A DNA stretch of 34,049 bases from CBDDRG01 sp051306415 (GTDB lineage: Bacteria; Pseudomonadota; Gammaproteobacteria; Pseudomonadales; Porticoccaceae): positions 1 to 34,049 of the forward strand of contig JBPPNE010000118.1 in the NCBI GenBank assembly GCA_051306415.1. Direction: 5' to 3'. Of this stretch, positions 24,935-33,270 are shown piece by piece (the first letter of the stretch is position 1; the number at the start of each line of letters is the position of its first letter). Both the position numbers and the translations under genes were made by a program. The notes under the pieces are model-generated. The model had not been told where the DNA came from. It did not search any database and saw only the letters and a program-made list of their open reading frames with translations.

Positions 24935-25420
24935 TTAATCGACGACAATTTTGGCGTAACGACCCTGGAAAAAGCCCAGGGGCTCGACATCCTTGCGATC
25001 GAAGGCGGTCACTCTGCCGACCAGGATGATGTGGTCACCGCCATCGTGGCGGTGCTCGGTCTTGCACTCGAATCTCGCCATGTAGTCATTGAGCAGCGGC
25101 ACCTTGCCGGTGCCGACGGAGTGAGGCAGATCGGTAAATTTGTCGATGTCCTTGGTGGCGAACAGGGTCGATAGACTCCTCTGGCCACTGTGCAGCACGT
25201 GAATCGCAAACCGTGCGGCCTTGTGGAAGGTATCAAAGCTATTGGCGTTGCGCGCCACGCTCCACAGTACCAGCGGCGGATCCAGGGATACCGATGAAAA
25301 GCTGTTGGCAGTCATGCCGACGGGCTCGTGGTTTTTGTCGTCATAAGCCGTGATGACAGTCACGCCGGTGGGAAAACCACCGAGGGCATTGCGAAACTCT
25401 CTTGGATCGATGGTAGTCAT
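24935..25420 (-). CDS. Flavin reductase-like protein (HpaC/RutF family)
   Basis: 161 aa from the ATG at 25420, giving the normal family length; the open frame extends upstream to 25540 through repeat-rich DNA that is not protein-like. The flavin-binding fold shows FRNALGGFPTGVTVITAYDD, GMTANSFSSVSLDPPLVLWS, FAIHVLHSGQRSL and the C-terminal GGDHIILVGRVTAF and PLGFFQGRYAKI. These proteins use NAD(P)H to supply reduced FMN or FAD to a separate monooxygenase. No two-component oxygenase is next to it; the Baeyer-Villiger enzyme in this window carries its own NADPH site and does not need one. The acuI-like gene lies 28 bp downstream. Confidence 0.88.
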   Translation of the reverse strand: MTTIDPREFRNALGGFPTGVTVITAYDDKNHEPVGMTANSFSSVSLDPPLVLWSVARNANSFDTFHKAARFAIHVLHSGQRSLSTLFATKDIDKFTDLPHSVGTGKVPLLNDYMARFECKTEHRHDGGDHIILVGRVTAFDRKDVEPLGFFQGRYAKIVVD

Positions 25421-25449
25421 GGTGCGGTTGATCCCCGTTAACAATTTGG

Positions 25450-25484
25450 TTGATGGTTGGTTGAATTTGATTGATGGTTGGTTG
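25450..25484. repeat. Two direct copies of a 14-bp sequence upstream of the flavin reductase gene
   Basis: TTGATGGTTGGTTG occurs exactly at 25450-25463 and 25471-25484 (21-bp period), 30 bp upstream of the flavin reductase start. The gene reads on the minus strand, where the unit is CAACCAACCATCAA. Confidence 0.8.
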
Positions 25485-25561
25485 CAAAGAGGGGTTGGAT
25501 TGGGCTGCTTTCCGTGCGGCGCGTTATCCGGGCTCATCACCCAGACTGTTTGTCCAATAAA

Positions 25562-25590
25562 ATCCCGTCAGCGCCAAGCGCTGACGGGAT
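25562..25590 (-). terminator. Rho-independent terminator candidate after the GST gene
   Basis: Perfect 13-bp inverted repeat ATCCCGTCAGCGC / GCGCTGACGGGAT with a 3-base loop. Read on the minus strand it is followed by TTTATT, so it fits as the terminator of the glutathione S-transferase gene, which ends 90 bp upstream. It also separates that gene from the flavin reductase operon. Confidence 0.75.
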
Positions 25591-25680
25591 CAGTCCTGTG
25601 ATCAACCGGTGGCCTGTCAAAAACACGGCCGGTTTGCCGTCGAATTGCCAATGTACCACAGCGAACCCAGCGGGCAAATA

Positions 25681-26316
25681 TCAGGGGTTGGCAAGCACCG
25701 CCGGCCGTTGCGACACCTTGGCATACCAGGATTTGAGGTGGGTACAACTGGCTGGAATCTCGGCCTTGATCCACTTCGCGAAATCGCAGGTCACCAGCGT
25801 GGTGATGTCGGCCATGGAATAGAAATCCCCCGCCACGTAGGCCGTCTTCGCCAGGCGCTGATCAAAATCAGCAAAGAAATCCTGTAGCCGCTGCGCGCCC
25901 CGCTCGGCGAGGGCGGCAATCTGTGGATAATTGTGGGGGCCGACTACTGCCCTGTCCTTGAAACCTGTCGCCGTATTGCGGAACACCTCGGCGACGGCGA
26001 GCAGGCCGTTCATGAACGCCAGATGCTCCCACATTTCCACGCTGGCTTTTTCGGCTGGCGTGTTACCGAGCAGCGGCGGATTGGGGTGGGTCTCCTCGAA
26101 GTAGCGGCAGATGCCGCGGATCTGACTGATACAGGTGCCGTCGTCAAGCTCCAGCATGGGGATATCACAGGCGGGATTCTTGGCGCGGAACTCCGCGGTC
26201 AATTGTTCGCCCTTGAACAGATCCACCGGCACCCGTGCAACACTGATGCTTTTTTCGGCCAGATAGATATTAACGCGGCGCGGGTTGGGGGCTTTGGGAA
26301 AATCGTACAGTTTCAT
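25681..26316 (-). CDS. Glutathione S-transferase-family protein
   Basis: 211 aa. The N-terminal thioredoxin-like domain starts MKLYDFPKAPNPRRVNIYLAE and contains the glutathione-binding NPACDIPMLELDDGTCISQ (about residues 47-65). The helical C-terminal domain includes YVAGDFYSMADITTLVTCDF, the conserved N-capping region. It should conjugate glutathione to electrophiles in the cytoplasm, or act as a related dehalogenase or isomerase. AGGAGCC precedes the ATG. Three 13-bp tandem repeats lie about 20 bp upstream. A clear hairpin terminator follows the gene, so it is probably its own transcription unit. Confidence 0.9.
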   Translation of the reverse strand: MKLYDFPKAPNPRRVNIYLAEKSISVARVPVDLFKGEQLTAEFRAKNPACDIPMLELDDGTCISQIRGICRYFEETHPNPPLLGNTPAEKASVEMWEHLAFMNGLLAVAEVFRNTATGFKDRAVVGPHNYPQIAALAERGAQRLQDFFADFDQRLAKTAYVAGDFYSMADITTLVTCDFAKWIKAEIPASCTHLKSWYAKVSQRPAVLANP

Positions 26317-26334
26317 CGGCAGGCTCCTGCTGTG

Positions 26335-26373
26335 GTTATCGGCCGCAGTTATCGGCAGTAGTTATCGGCTGTG
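26335..26373. repeat. Three tandem 13-bp repeats upstream of the GST gene
   Basis: GTTATCGGCCGCA, GTTATCGGCAGTA and GTTATCGGCTGTG at 26335, 26348 and 26361 share GTTATCGGC. They lie 19-57 bp upstream of the GST start and would be in its leader or promoter. Confidence 0.75.
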
Positions 26374-26504
26374 GGCTGGCGTGCGGAACAGGCGCAAGCC
26401 GATCTTAGCATGGTCTCCCGACAAGCTCTCGACCACTCCCGAAAACCTGAAAACAGCGCTGCAATTGCTCTACCATGATCGCTCACCACACCGGATGCCG
26501 GCCG

Positions 26505-27302
26505 ATGTCGAAGCCATCACTGTCTGCGCGGGAGCGCCAGCGCTACAGCCGCCAGTTGCTGCTGCCATCCTTCGGTTTCGACGGCCAGGAGCGCCTGCGC
26601 GCGGCGACGGCGGTGATCATCGGCGCCGGCGGCCTCGGCTGTGCCGCGGCTCCGTACCTGGTCAGCGCCGGTATTGGCCGACTGGTGCTCATCGATTTCG
26701 ACAGCGTGGAAACTCACAACCTGCCACGCCAGCTTCTCTACCGCGATGCGGACGTCGGCCAGCCCAAAGCCCTGGCGGCGGCGGCCGTGCTCACGGCTCT
26801 CAATCCCGATGCCAGCATTGAGGGCATTGTCGGGCAGCTGGACGACGCGGCACTGCGCGCCCAGGTCGCGCAGGCCGATGTCGTGCTCGATTGCAGCGAC
26901 AATCTGGCAACCCGCGAGCAGATTAACCGGCTCTGCCACGACACCCGCACGCCGCTGATCTCGGGCGCGGCGATTCGTCTCGAAGGCCAGGTCGCGGTGT
27001 TCCCGATGACTCCCGGCGCGCCCTGCTACCAGTGCTTGAGCCACCGCTTCGGTGAGCGCCAACTGAGCTGCTTGGAGGCCGGCGTGCTCGCGCCCCTGGT
27101 GGGCGTCATCGGCAGTCTGCAAGCCCTCGAAGCCATCAAGATGGTGACGGGTCGCGCCGTCGCGACGGCTGAAAGAACGCCAACCCCTGATGCTGAAATA
27201 ACCGGCAAACTGCTACTGTTCGACGGCGCCCTTGGCCAATGGCAAAGCCTCCGGCTAGAGCCATGGCCCGACTGCCCGGTGTGCGGCGCCACGGAAAATT
27301 GA
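26505..27302 (+). CDS. moeB: MoeB/ThiF-type adenylyltransferase (molybdopterin-synthase activating enzyme)
   Basis: 265 aa from the ATG at 26505, which aligns with the start of E. coli MoeB (RQRYSRQLLLPSFGFDGQE); an ATG ten codons earlier is possible. The ATP-binding glycine loop GAGGLG is at residues 40-45, LDCSDN at 128-133, and the zinc-binding pairs are C174-x2-C177 (CYQC) and C257-x2-C260 (CPVC). The enzyme adenylates the C-terminus of MoaD so that it can be thiocarboxylated for molybdenum cofactor synthesis. moeA follows 21 bp later, which supports MoeB over ThiF. A 17-residue insertion rich in T and E precedes the last strand. Confidence 0.92.
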   Translation: MSKPSLSARERQRYSRQLLLPSFGFDGQERLRAATAVIIGAGGLGCAAAPYLVSAGIGRLVLIDFDSVETHNLPRQLLYRDADVGQPKALAAAAVLTALNPDASIEGIVGQLDDAALRAQVAQADVVLDCSDNLATREQINRLCHDTRTPLISGAAIRLEGQVAVFPMTPGAPCYQCLSHRFGERQLSCLEAGVLAPLVGVIGSLQALEAIKMVTGRAVATAERTPTPDAEITGKLLLFDGALGQWQSLRLEPWPDCPVCGATEN

Positions 27303-27323
27303 GCTATCCCAGCGAAAACAGCC

Positions 27324-28556
27324 ATGACCGACAAAGAACACCGCAAACTGATGCCCTTGGACGAAGCCCGCGAGCGGATGTACGCCATCGTCGACACGGT
27401 GGCGGAAACCGAGGTCACGCCCCTGCCGAACCTCCTCGGCAGAATCCTCGCCGAGGCTGCCATTTCGCCGCGCGATGTGCCGCCGGCGGACAACTCCGCA
27501 ATGGATGGCTATGCGCTGCGGCACCAGGATTTGCTCACCTCCACAACGCTGCGCCTGGCCGGCAAAGCCCTGGCCGGACAGCCGTTTGCTGGCCACCTTG
27601 AAGCCGGGCAGTGCGTGCGCATCACCACCGGCGGGGAAATCCCGCTGGGCGCCGATAGCGTGGTCATGCAAGAGGACACCAGCAGCGACGGCAACCAGAT
27701 TCACGTACTAACCGCGCCCGCGCCGATGGCGAATATCCGCCGCGCCGGTGAAGACATCGCCCGCGACGAGACCATCCTCGCAGCCGGCGGCCGCCTCGGT
27801 GCGGTGGATATCGGCCTGCTCGCCTCCCTGGGTATTGCCGCCGTTGCCGTGCGGCGCAAGTTGCGCATCGCGCTGCTCGCTACCGGCAGCGAACTCAAAA
27901 GTCCCGGGCAACCGCTGGGCGCCGGCGACATCTATGAAAGCAACCGCTACGTGCTGGGCGCGATGCTCACCCGCCTCGGTGCCGAAGTGATCGATCTCGG
28001 CGTTGTCGCCGATGACCCTGTGCTATTGCGGGCGGCCTTTGTCGAGGCCAGCCAAAACACCGACGCGGTGATTGCCAGCGGCGGCGCCTCCGTCGGCGAA
28101 GCGGATTACACCCGCGCCCTGCTGGCGGAACTTGGCACGGTGGATTTCTGGCAGGTCGCCATCAAGCCCGGCAAGCCGTTCATCTTCGGCCAGCTCGGCG
28201 ACGCTGTGTTTTTCGGCCTGCCCGGCAACCCGGTATCCGCACTGATCACCTTTCACCAACTGGCAGTGCCGGTGCTACGCAAAATGCAGGGCGACAACTC
28301 CCCTCCGCCCCTGGCCCTTAATGCCACCGCTACCAGCGCGATTCGTCGCAACCGCCTGCGCCTCGACTTGCAGCGAGGCTGGTTGCGCAGCGACGGCGAC
28401 GGCAACCTGCTGGTCACCCCCGATCCCAAACAGAGCTCCGCTGCGCTCAGCTCAATGTCCCGCAGCAACTGCTTTATTTGGCTTGAGCCCGGTGCGGTTA
28501 GCCTGGGCAAAGGCGAAGCCGTGCGCGTATTGCCCTTCGACGATTTGCTGCGGTAA
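27324..28556 (+). CDS. moeA: MoeA molybdopterin molybdenumtransferase
   Basis: 410 aa, normal family length. Conserved blocks are PADNSAMDGYALRH (about residues 54-67), ITTGGEIPLGADSVVMQED, NIRRAGEDI, the MPT-binding-domain IALLATGSELKSPGQPLGAG with GDIYESNRY, IASGGASVGEADYT, KPGKPFIFG and FGLPGNPVSALITFHQ. It inserts molybdate into adenylylated molybdopterin to complete the molybdenum cofactor. It follows moeB by 21 bp in one operon. No molybdoenzyme is encoded in the window. Confidence 0.95.
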   Translation: MTDKEHRKLMPLDEARERMYAIVDTVAETEVTPLPNLLGRILAEAAISPRDVPPADNSAMDGYALRHQDLLTSTTLRLAGKALAGQPFAGHLEAGQCVRITTGGEIPLGADSVVMQEDTSSDGNQIHVLTAPAPMANIRRAGEDIARDETILAAGGRLGAVDIGLLASLGIAAVAVRRKLRIALLATGSELKSPGQPLGAGDIYESNRYVLGAMLTRLGAEVIDLGVVADDPVLLRAAFVEASQNTDAVIASGGASVGEADYTRALLAELGTVDFWQVAIKPGKPFIFGQLGDAVFFGLPGNPVSALITFHQLAVPVLRKMQGDNSPPPLALNATATSAIRRNRLRLDLQRGWLRSDGDGNLLVTPDPKQSSAALSSMSRSNCFIWLEPGAVSLGKGEAVRVLPFDDLLR

Positions 28557-28810
28557 CTCCCCGGCCCCGCGACGCCCTACCCCCAGGCCGAGCTTCGCCA
28601 GAACGGTTGGCTTGCAACTTGCTAGCCTCTATGGGTGCGTGCGGCGCTGGATCTCGTTGGCGCTGATCCCGGCCCGCTGAATGCGGATATCCCTGCGGTT
28701 GTCGCAGCGCGGCAACAGCGGCCCGGTAAATTGACCTAACGGGCCTCTGGCACCGAAGCCATCGAACAAGCTGCACTGGCCAAAGCCTGGCTAGATCCAC
28801 GGAAAAGACC

Positions 28811-30250
28811 ATGACTCAACACTATGCCTCGATGGTGCCCGGCGCGACGCCGACCACGCAGTTGCTGGAAGTCCGCGCACCTTTTGACGACAGCCTGATT
28901 GCGACGGTCGCCACCCTCGACCGCGCTGGCATCGACCAGGCGCTCACCACCGCTCACGGCCTGTTCGCGGATAAATCAGCCTGGTTATCCGCTGCGCGAC
29001 GTATCGAAATATTGAACAACGCGGCGCTGCTGATGCAGCAGCATGCCGAACGGCTAACGCTGCTGGCGGCGCGCGAGGGCGGCAAGCCCCTGATTGACTC
29101 CCGGGTGGAAATGACTCGCGCGATCGACGGCATCAAACTCTGTGCTCAGTGCATCCGCACGGGCCACGGCGAAGAAATTCCCATGGGCCTCAACGCCGCG
29201 TCGATGAATCGGATCGCTTTCAGCCACCATGAACCCATCGGCGTAGTGGTGGCTCTTAGTGCGTTTAACCACCCGATCAATCTGATCGTGCACCAAGTTG
29301 GGCCAGCGATTGCCGCCGGTTGTCCGGTTATTGTGAAGCCCGCGAACGACACGCCGTTGTCCTGCTACGAGCTGGTCAAGATTTTTCGCCAAGCCGGTCT
29401 GCCGGAAGCCTGGTGCCAGGTGTTATCGACCACCGGTCACGATGTTGCCGAAGCCCTGGCAAGCGATCCGCGCACCGCATTTCTCAGTTTTATCGGCAGC
29501 GCCGGTGTCGGCTGGATGCTACGCTCCAAACTCGCGCCCGGCACCCGCTGCGCGCTGGAGCACGGCGGTATCGCGCCGGTGATTGTCGCCGCCGATGCCG
29601 ATCTCGACACTGCAATACCGTTGCTGGCAAAGGGCGGCTTTTACCACGCCGGGCAAGTCTGCATTTCCGTGCAGCGCGTCTTCGCCCACCGCACGATTGC
29701 GCGGGCAGTCGCCGAGGGCATCGCCGCCGCCGGCAACGCCATGGTCGTCGGCGATCCAACCGCCGTGGACACCGCGATCGGCCCGCTGATCCGTCCCCGG
29801 GAAACCGACCGCGTGCACTCGTGGGTGGGAAAAGCCATCGCCGCCGGCGCCGAAAAACTGTCCGGCGGCAACCAGCTATCGCCCAGTTGCTACCAGCCGA
29901 CGGTGTTGCTGAACCCGCCTGAATTCGCCGAGGTCAGTTGCGACGAGGTGTTCGGCCCGGTGATCTGCGTGTACGCCTACGACGACATCGATGAGGCCAT
30001 CGCGCGCGCCAACTCGCTCAAGTTCGCGTTTCACGCGGCGGTCTTCACCCGCGACATCGACACCGCGATGCACGCCTACAAGGGCCTGAATGCCTCCGCT
30101 GTCATCGTCAACGACCACACCGCCTTTCGCGTCGACTGGATGCCGTTTGCCGGCCTCAAACACTCGGGGCTCGGCATCGGCGGCATTCAGTACACCTTCG
30201 AAGATATGCAGGTGCAAAAAATGCTGGTGGTCAAATCCAGTCATCTGTGA
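28811..30250 (+). CDS. NAD(P)-dependent aldehyde dehydrogenase
   Basis: 479 aa. All key residues of the superfamily are present: N153 in AFNHP, K176 in VIVKPAND, the general base E250 in ALEHGG, and the catalytic cysteine C284 in GQVCIS. C-terminal EVFGPVICVYAYDD and PFAGLKHSGLG match as well. It oxidises an aldehyde to the acid in the cytoplasm. Subgroup resemblance is to succinate-semialdehyde / phosphonoacetaldehyde-type enzymes, but the substrate is open. A zinc alcohol dehydrogenase and a CoA-transferase follow on the same strand, suggesting an alcohol to aldehyde to acid to acyl-CoA route. The 254 bp before it hold only a small C-terminal-like fragment. Confidence 0.92.
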   Translation: MTQHYASMVPGATPTTQLLEVRAPFDDSLIATVATLDRAGIDQALTTAHGLFADKSAWLSAARRIEILNNAALLMQQHAERLTLLAAREGGKPLIDSRVEMTRAIDGIKLCAQCIRTGHGEEIPMGLNAASMNRIAFSHHEPIGVVVALSAFNHPINLIVHQVGPAIAAGCPVIVKPANDTPLSCYELVKIFRQAGLPEAWCQVLSTTGHDVAEALASDPRTAFLSFIGSAGVGWMLRSKLAPGTRCALEHGGIAPVIVAADADLDTAIPLLAKGGFYHAGQVCISVQRVFAHRTIARAVAEGIAAAGNAMVVGDPTAVDTAIGPLIRPRETDRVHSWVGKAIAAGAEKLSGGNQLSPSCYQPTVLLNPPEFAEVSCDEVFGPVICVYAYDDIDEAIARANSLKFAFHAAVFTRDIDTAMHAYKGLNASAVIVNDHTAFRVDWMPFAGLKHSGLGIGGIQYTFEDMQVQKMLVVKSSHL

Positions 30251-30377
30251 GCGCGGCGAACGCCTTGCCCGGCGGGTGAGCATCCGCTCGTTAAACGCAC
30301 TGGCATGCTAATCGCGTCAATGTAGAGACAGGGTTCAACATCAAAGAGCGAGCCGTGGCTCGCGGGAGATGAAGACA

Positions 30378-31502
30378 ATGAAAACCAATGCCGCCATCCT
30401 CGAAAAAATGGGCGCAGCGCCGCCGTACGCGGAATCCAAACCCCTGGTGGTCACCGAGGTGGATCTCGCGCCACCCGGCCCGGGCGAAGTTCTGGTTAAG
30501 ATCGCCGCCGCCGGACTCTGTCACTCCGACCTCTCGGTCATCGACGGCAACCGACCCCGACCGACGCCGATGGCGCTGGGCCACGAAGCGGCGGGCGTCG
30601 TCCTGGAAGTCGGCCCCGGCGTCACCCGCTTCACCCCCGGCGATCATGTCGTCATGGTGTTTGTCCCCAGTTGCGGCTACTGCGCCTTCTGCGCCCGCGG
30701 ACGGCCCGCGCTGTGCGAGCCCGGCGCCGCCGCCAATGGCAGCGGTGCGCTGTTGAGCGGCGCTCGCCGGCTGAGCCATCAGGGCCACCCTATCAACCAC
30801 CATCTCGGTGTGTCGGCGTTTGCAAACCATACCGTGGTATCCCAGCAATCGTTGGTTAAAATTGACCCCCTGTTCGATCTGACCAAAGCCGCGCTTTTCG
30901 GCTGCGCGGTGCTGACGGGCGTCGGTGCGGTTGTCAACACCGCCAGGGTGCCACCGGGCGCGTCGGTGGCCGTGGTGGGTCTTGGCGGCGTTGGGCTCTG
31001 CGCGCTGCTGGGCGCGCAGTTGTCGGGAGCTCGCCAGATCATCGCCGTCGATCTCGCCGACGACAAATTGGTCTTCGCGAAGGAGCTGGGCGCAACCCAC
31101 TGCGTCAACGCCGGCAGCCAGCACGCGATTGAGGAGATCAGGGATCTCAGCGGCGGCGGTGTCGATTACGCCTTCGAGATGGCGGGCTCGGTGCCCGCCC
31201 TCGAACTCGCCTATTTCATCACCACCCGCGGTGGCACCACGGTCACCTCGGGGCTGCCGAATCCAGAGCGCAAGCTGTCGATTCCGGCGGTCAGTCTGGT
31301 CGCCGAGGAGCGCACGCTGAAGGGCAGCTACATCGGCGCTTGCGTGCCCAGCGTCGATTTGCCCCACTACATGGCGCTGCATCAGCAGGGTAAGCTGCCG
31401 GTGGATCGTCTGCTCACCCATGTCATAGCGCTCGACGATATCAATCTCGGATTCGACCGCCTCGCCGCCGGCCAGGCCATTCGCCAAGTGATCGCGCTAT
31501 GA
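30378..31502 (+). CDS. Zinc-dependent alcohol dehydrogenase (MDR family)
   Basis: 374 aa from the ATG at 30378, nine bases after GGGAG; the ATG at 30369 directly abuts that site. Catalytic zinc ligands are C48 (GLCHSD) and H69-E70 (LGHEAAG), with a third Cys in FGCAVLTG. The structural zinc lobe is C99, C102, C105 and C113 (CGYCAFC ... ALC). The NAD fold shows VVGLGGVGLCALLGAQL. It should oxidise a primary or secondary alcohol, or reduce the carbonyl, in the cytoplasm. It lies 127 bp after the aldehyde dehydrogenase and 88 bp before the CoA-transferase, all on the plus strand. Confidence 0.92.
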   Translation: MKTNAAILEKMGAAPPYAESKPLVVTEVDLAPPGPGEVLVKIAAAGLCHSDLSVIDGNRPRPTPMALGHEAAGVVLEVGPGVTRFTPGDHVVMVFVPSCGYCAFCARGRPALCEPGAAANGSGALLSGARRLSHQGHPINHHLGVSAFANHTVVSQQSLVKIDPLFDLTKAALFGCAVLTGVGAVVNTARVPPGASVAVVGLGGVGLCALLGAQLSGARQIIAVDLADDKLVFAKELGATHCVNAGSQHAIEEIRDLSGGGVDYAFEMAGSVPALELAYFITTRGGTTVTSGLPNPERKLSIPAVSLVAEERTLKGSYIGACVPSVDLPHYMALHQQGKLPVDRLLTHVIALDDINLGFDRLAAGQAIRQVIAL

Positions 31503-31535
31503 AATCAACGGAGTCTGACATCGACTGCAATACCC

Positions 31536-31580
31536 AACGCAACACTCAACGCAACACTCAACGCAACATTCAACGCAAAG
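31536..31580. repeat. Tandem 12-bp repeats upstream of the CoA-transferase gene
   Basis: AACGCAACACTC at 31536 and 31548, AACGCAACATTC at 31560, and a partial AACGCAAAG at 31572: about 3.7 copies. They end around ten bases before the start codon, touching the ribosome site (AAAGGAAA), so copy-number change would alter the leader of the CoA-transferase mRNA. Confidence 0.85.
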
Positions 31581-31590
31581 GAAACTGCAA

Positions 31591-33270
31591 ATGATGAACA
31601 AAGTAGTAAGCGCCCGCGCCGCGATAGAACGCATCCGGCCGCGGGACACGCTGTGTATCTCCGGATTCGTCGGCACCGGCACGCCGGAGGAGCTGATCAA
31701 GGCGCTCGAAAGCCGCTTTCTGCACAGCAACGCGCCCTTCGATCTGACCCTGGTGTTCGCCGCCGCCCCGGGCGATGGCGACAGTCGCGGCGTCAACCGT
31801 CTCGCCCACAGCGGGCTGTTGAAGCGGGTCATCGGTGGCCACTGGGCCTTGGTACCCAAGCTCGGCGCGCTGGCGCTGGCCGGCGAGATGGAAGCCTACA
31901 ACCTGCCACTGGGCGTGATGAGCCAGTTGTATCGGGAAATCGCCGGCAAGCGCGGTGGCGTGCTGACCAAAATCGGCCTCGGCACCTTTGTCGATCCCCG
32001 CCAGGATGGCGGCCGCCTGAACAAAGCCACCTGGGAGGAACTGGTCAAGGTAATCGTCATCGACGGCGAGGAATGGCTGCTGTACAAACCGTTCGGCATC
32101 GATGTGGCATTCATTCGCGGCACCACGGCGGATCGCAACGGCAACATCAGCATGGAAAACGAAGCACTGACGCTGGACACGCTGGCCATTGCCAGCGCCA
32201 CCAAGAATTCCGGCGGCCTGGTGATCGCGCAAGTCGAACGCGTGGTGGCCGCCAACACGCTGTGTTCCCGCGACGTCGAAGTACCCGGCATCCTGGTCGA
32301 CTACATCGTCGAGGCAGCAGCGGAGAATCACCGTCAGACCTGGGCCACCCAGTTCGACCCGGCCTTTGCGGGACAGTGCCGGGTCAATCTGTCAAAAGCA
32401 TCCCCCATGGCCTTGGACGAACGCAAGCTGGTAGCGCGCCGCGCCGCATTCGAGTTGCCGCTGGGCGGCGTTATAAACCTCGGTATCGGCATGCCCGAGG
32501 GCGTTTCCCGCGTCGCCAGCGAAGAGGGTCTGCTCGGCGCGGTCACCCTGACCGCCGAGCCCGGCGTCATCGGCGGCATGCCCCAGGGCGGGCTGGATTT
32601 CGGCGCCGCCGTCAACAACGATGCCCTCCTCGCCCAGAACCAGCAGTTCGATTTCTACGACGGCGGCGGCCTCGACCTCGCGGTGCTCGGCATGGCACAG
32701 GTGGACGCCCAGGGCAACGTCAACGTCAGCAAATTCGGCAGCAAGCTCGCCGGTGCCGGTGGCTTCATCAACATCTCGCAATCGGCGAGCCGCCTGGTCT
32801 TCGTCGGCACCTTTACCACCGGCGGTCTGGAAGTGGCCATCGACCACGGCGAACTGCGCATCGTTCGCGAGGGGCGCACCAGCAAATTTCTGCCGGCGGT
32901 GGAACAGATCACCTTCAACGGCGACATCGCCTGCCGCAAGGGGCAGACGGTGCTCTATGTCACCGAGCGCGCGGTATTCCAGCTCACGGAGCAGGGGCTC
33001 GAACTGATCGAGATCGCGCCGGGTATCGATATCGAAAAACACATCCTCGACCTGATTCCGTTTGCGGTGATCACGCGCAAGCCGAAGCTGATGAATTCTC
33101 GCCTTTACAATGCGAAATCCATGGGCTTGGCCCAATTGCTCGGTGCCAATGTCGTGGATGGTTGTGTGGTCGCGCCGGAAGACGAGCTCGAACGCCGCCG
33201 CAACGCCCGCAAGCGGGGCCAACCGTCAGGCAGCAATGATCCAGAAGCGGTCGCGGCGCCAGGAGAGTAG
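31591..33270 (+). CDS. Fused family I acyl-CoA transferase (YdiF / propionate CoA-transferase type)
   Basis: 559 aa, with alpha and beta halves in one chain. The first half has ISGFVGTGTPEELIKAL and VIGGHWALVPKLGALA, then KIGLGTFVDPRQDGGRLN and DVAFIRGTTADRNGNISMENE. The second has LPLGGVINLGIGMPEGVSRVA, placing the catalytic glutamate at E303 (GxGxPEG), and AVLGMAQVDAQGNVNVSKFG. These enzymes shuttle CoA between acetyl- or acyl-CoA and short-chain acids through a glutamyl-CoA intermediate. With the preceding alcohol and aldehyde dehydrogenases it could activate the acid product. AAAGGAAA precedes two adjacent ATG codons; either could be used. The C-terminus is a charged tail. Confidence 0.92.
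   Translation: MMNKVVSARAAIERIRPRDTLCISGFVGTGTPEELIKALESRFLHSNAPFDLTLVFAAAPGDGDSRGVNRLAHSGLLKRVIGGHWALVPKLGALALAGEMEAYNLPLGVMSQLYREIAGKRGGVLTKIGLGTFVDPRQDGGRLNKATWEELVKVIVIDGEEWLLYKPFGIDVAFIRGTTADRNGNISMENEALTLDTLAIASATKNSGGLVIAQVERVVAANTLCSRDVEVPGILVDYIVEAAAENHRQTWATQFDPAFAGQCRVNLSKASPMALDERKLVARRAAFELPLGGVINLGIGMPEGVSRVASEEGLLGAVTLTAEPGVIGGMPQGGLDFGAAVNNDALLAQNQQFDFYDGGGLDLAVLGMAQVDAQGNVNVSKFGSKLAGAGGFINISQSASRLVFVGTFTTGGLEVAIDHGELRIVREGRTSKFLPAVEQITFNGDIACRKGQTVLYVTERAVFQLTEQGLELIEIAPGIDIEKHILDLIPFAVITRKPKLMNSRLYNAKSMGLAQLLGANVVDGCVVAPEDELERRRNARKRGQPSGSNDPEAVAAPGE

Noticed and set aside
30291..31487. 398-codon minus-strand frame opposite the alcohol dehydrogenase
   Set aside because: Antisense shadow; low-complexity composition and no motifs.
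31653..33239. 528-codon plus-strand frame inside the CoA-transferase gene
   Set aside because: Arg/Gly/His-rich frame-shifted reading of a GC-rich gene; the in-frame protein has the catalytic and fold motifs.
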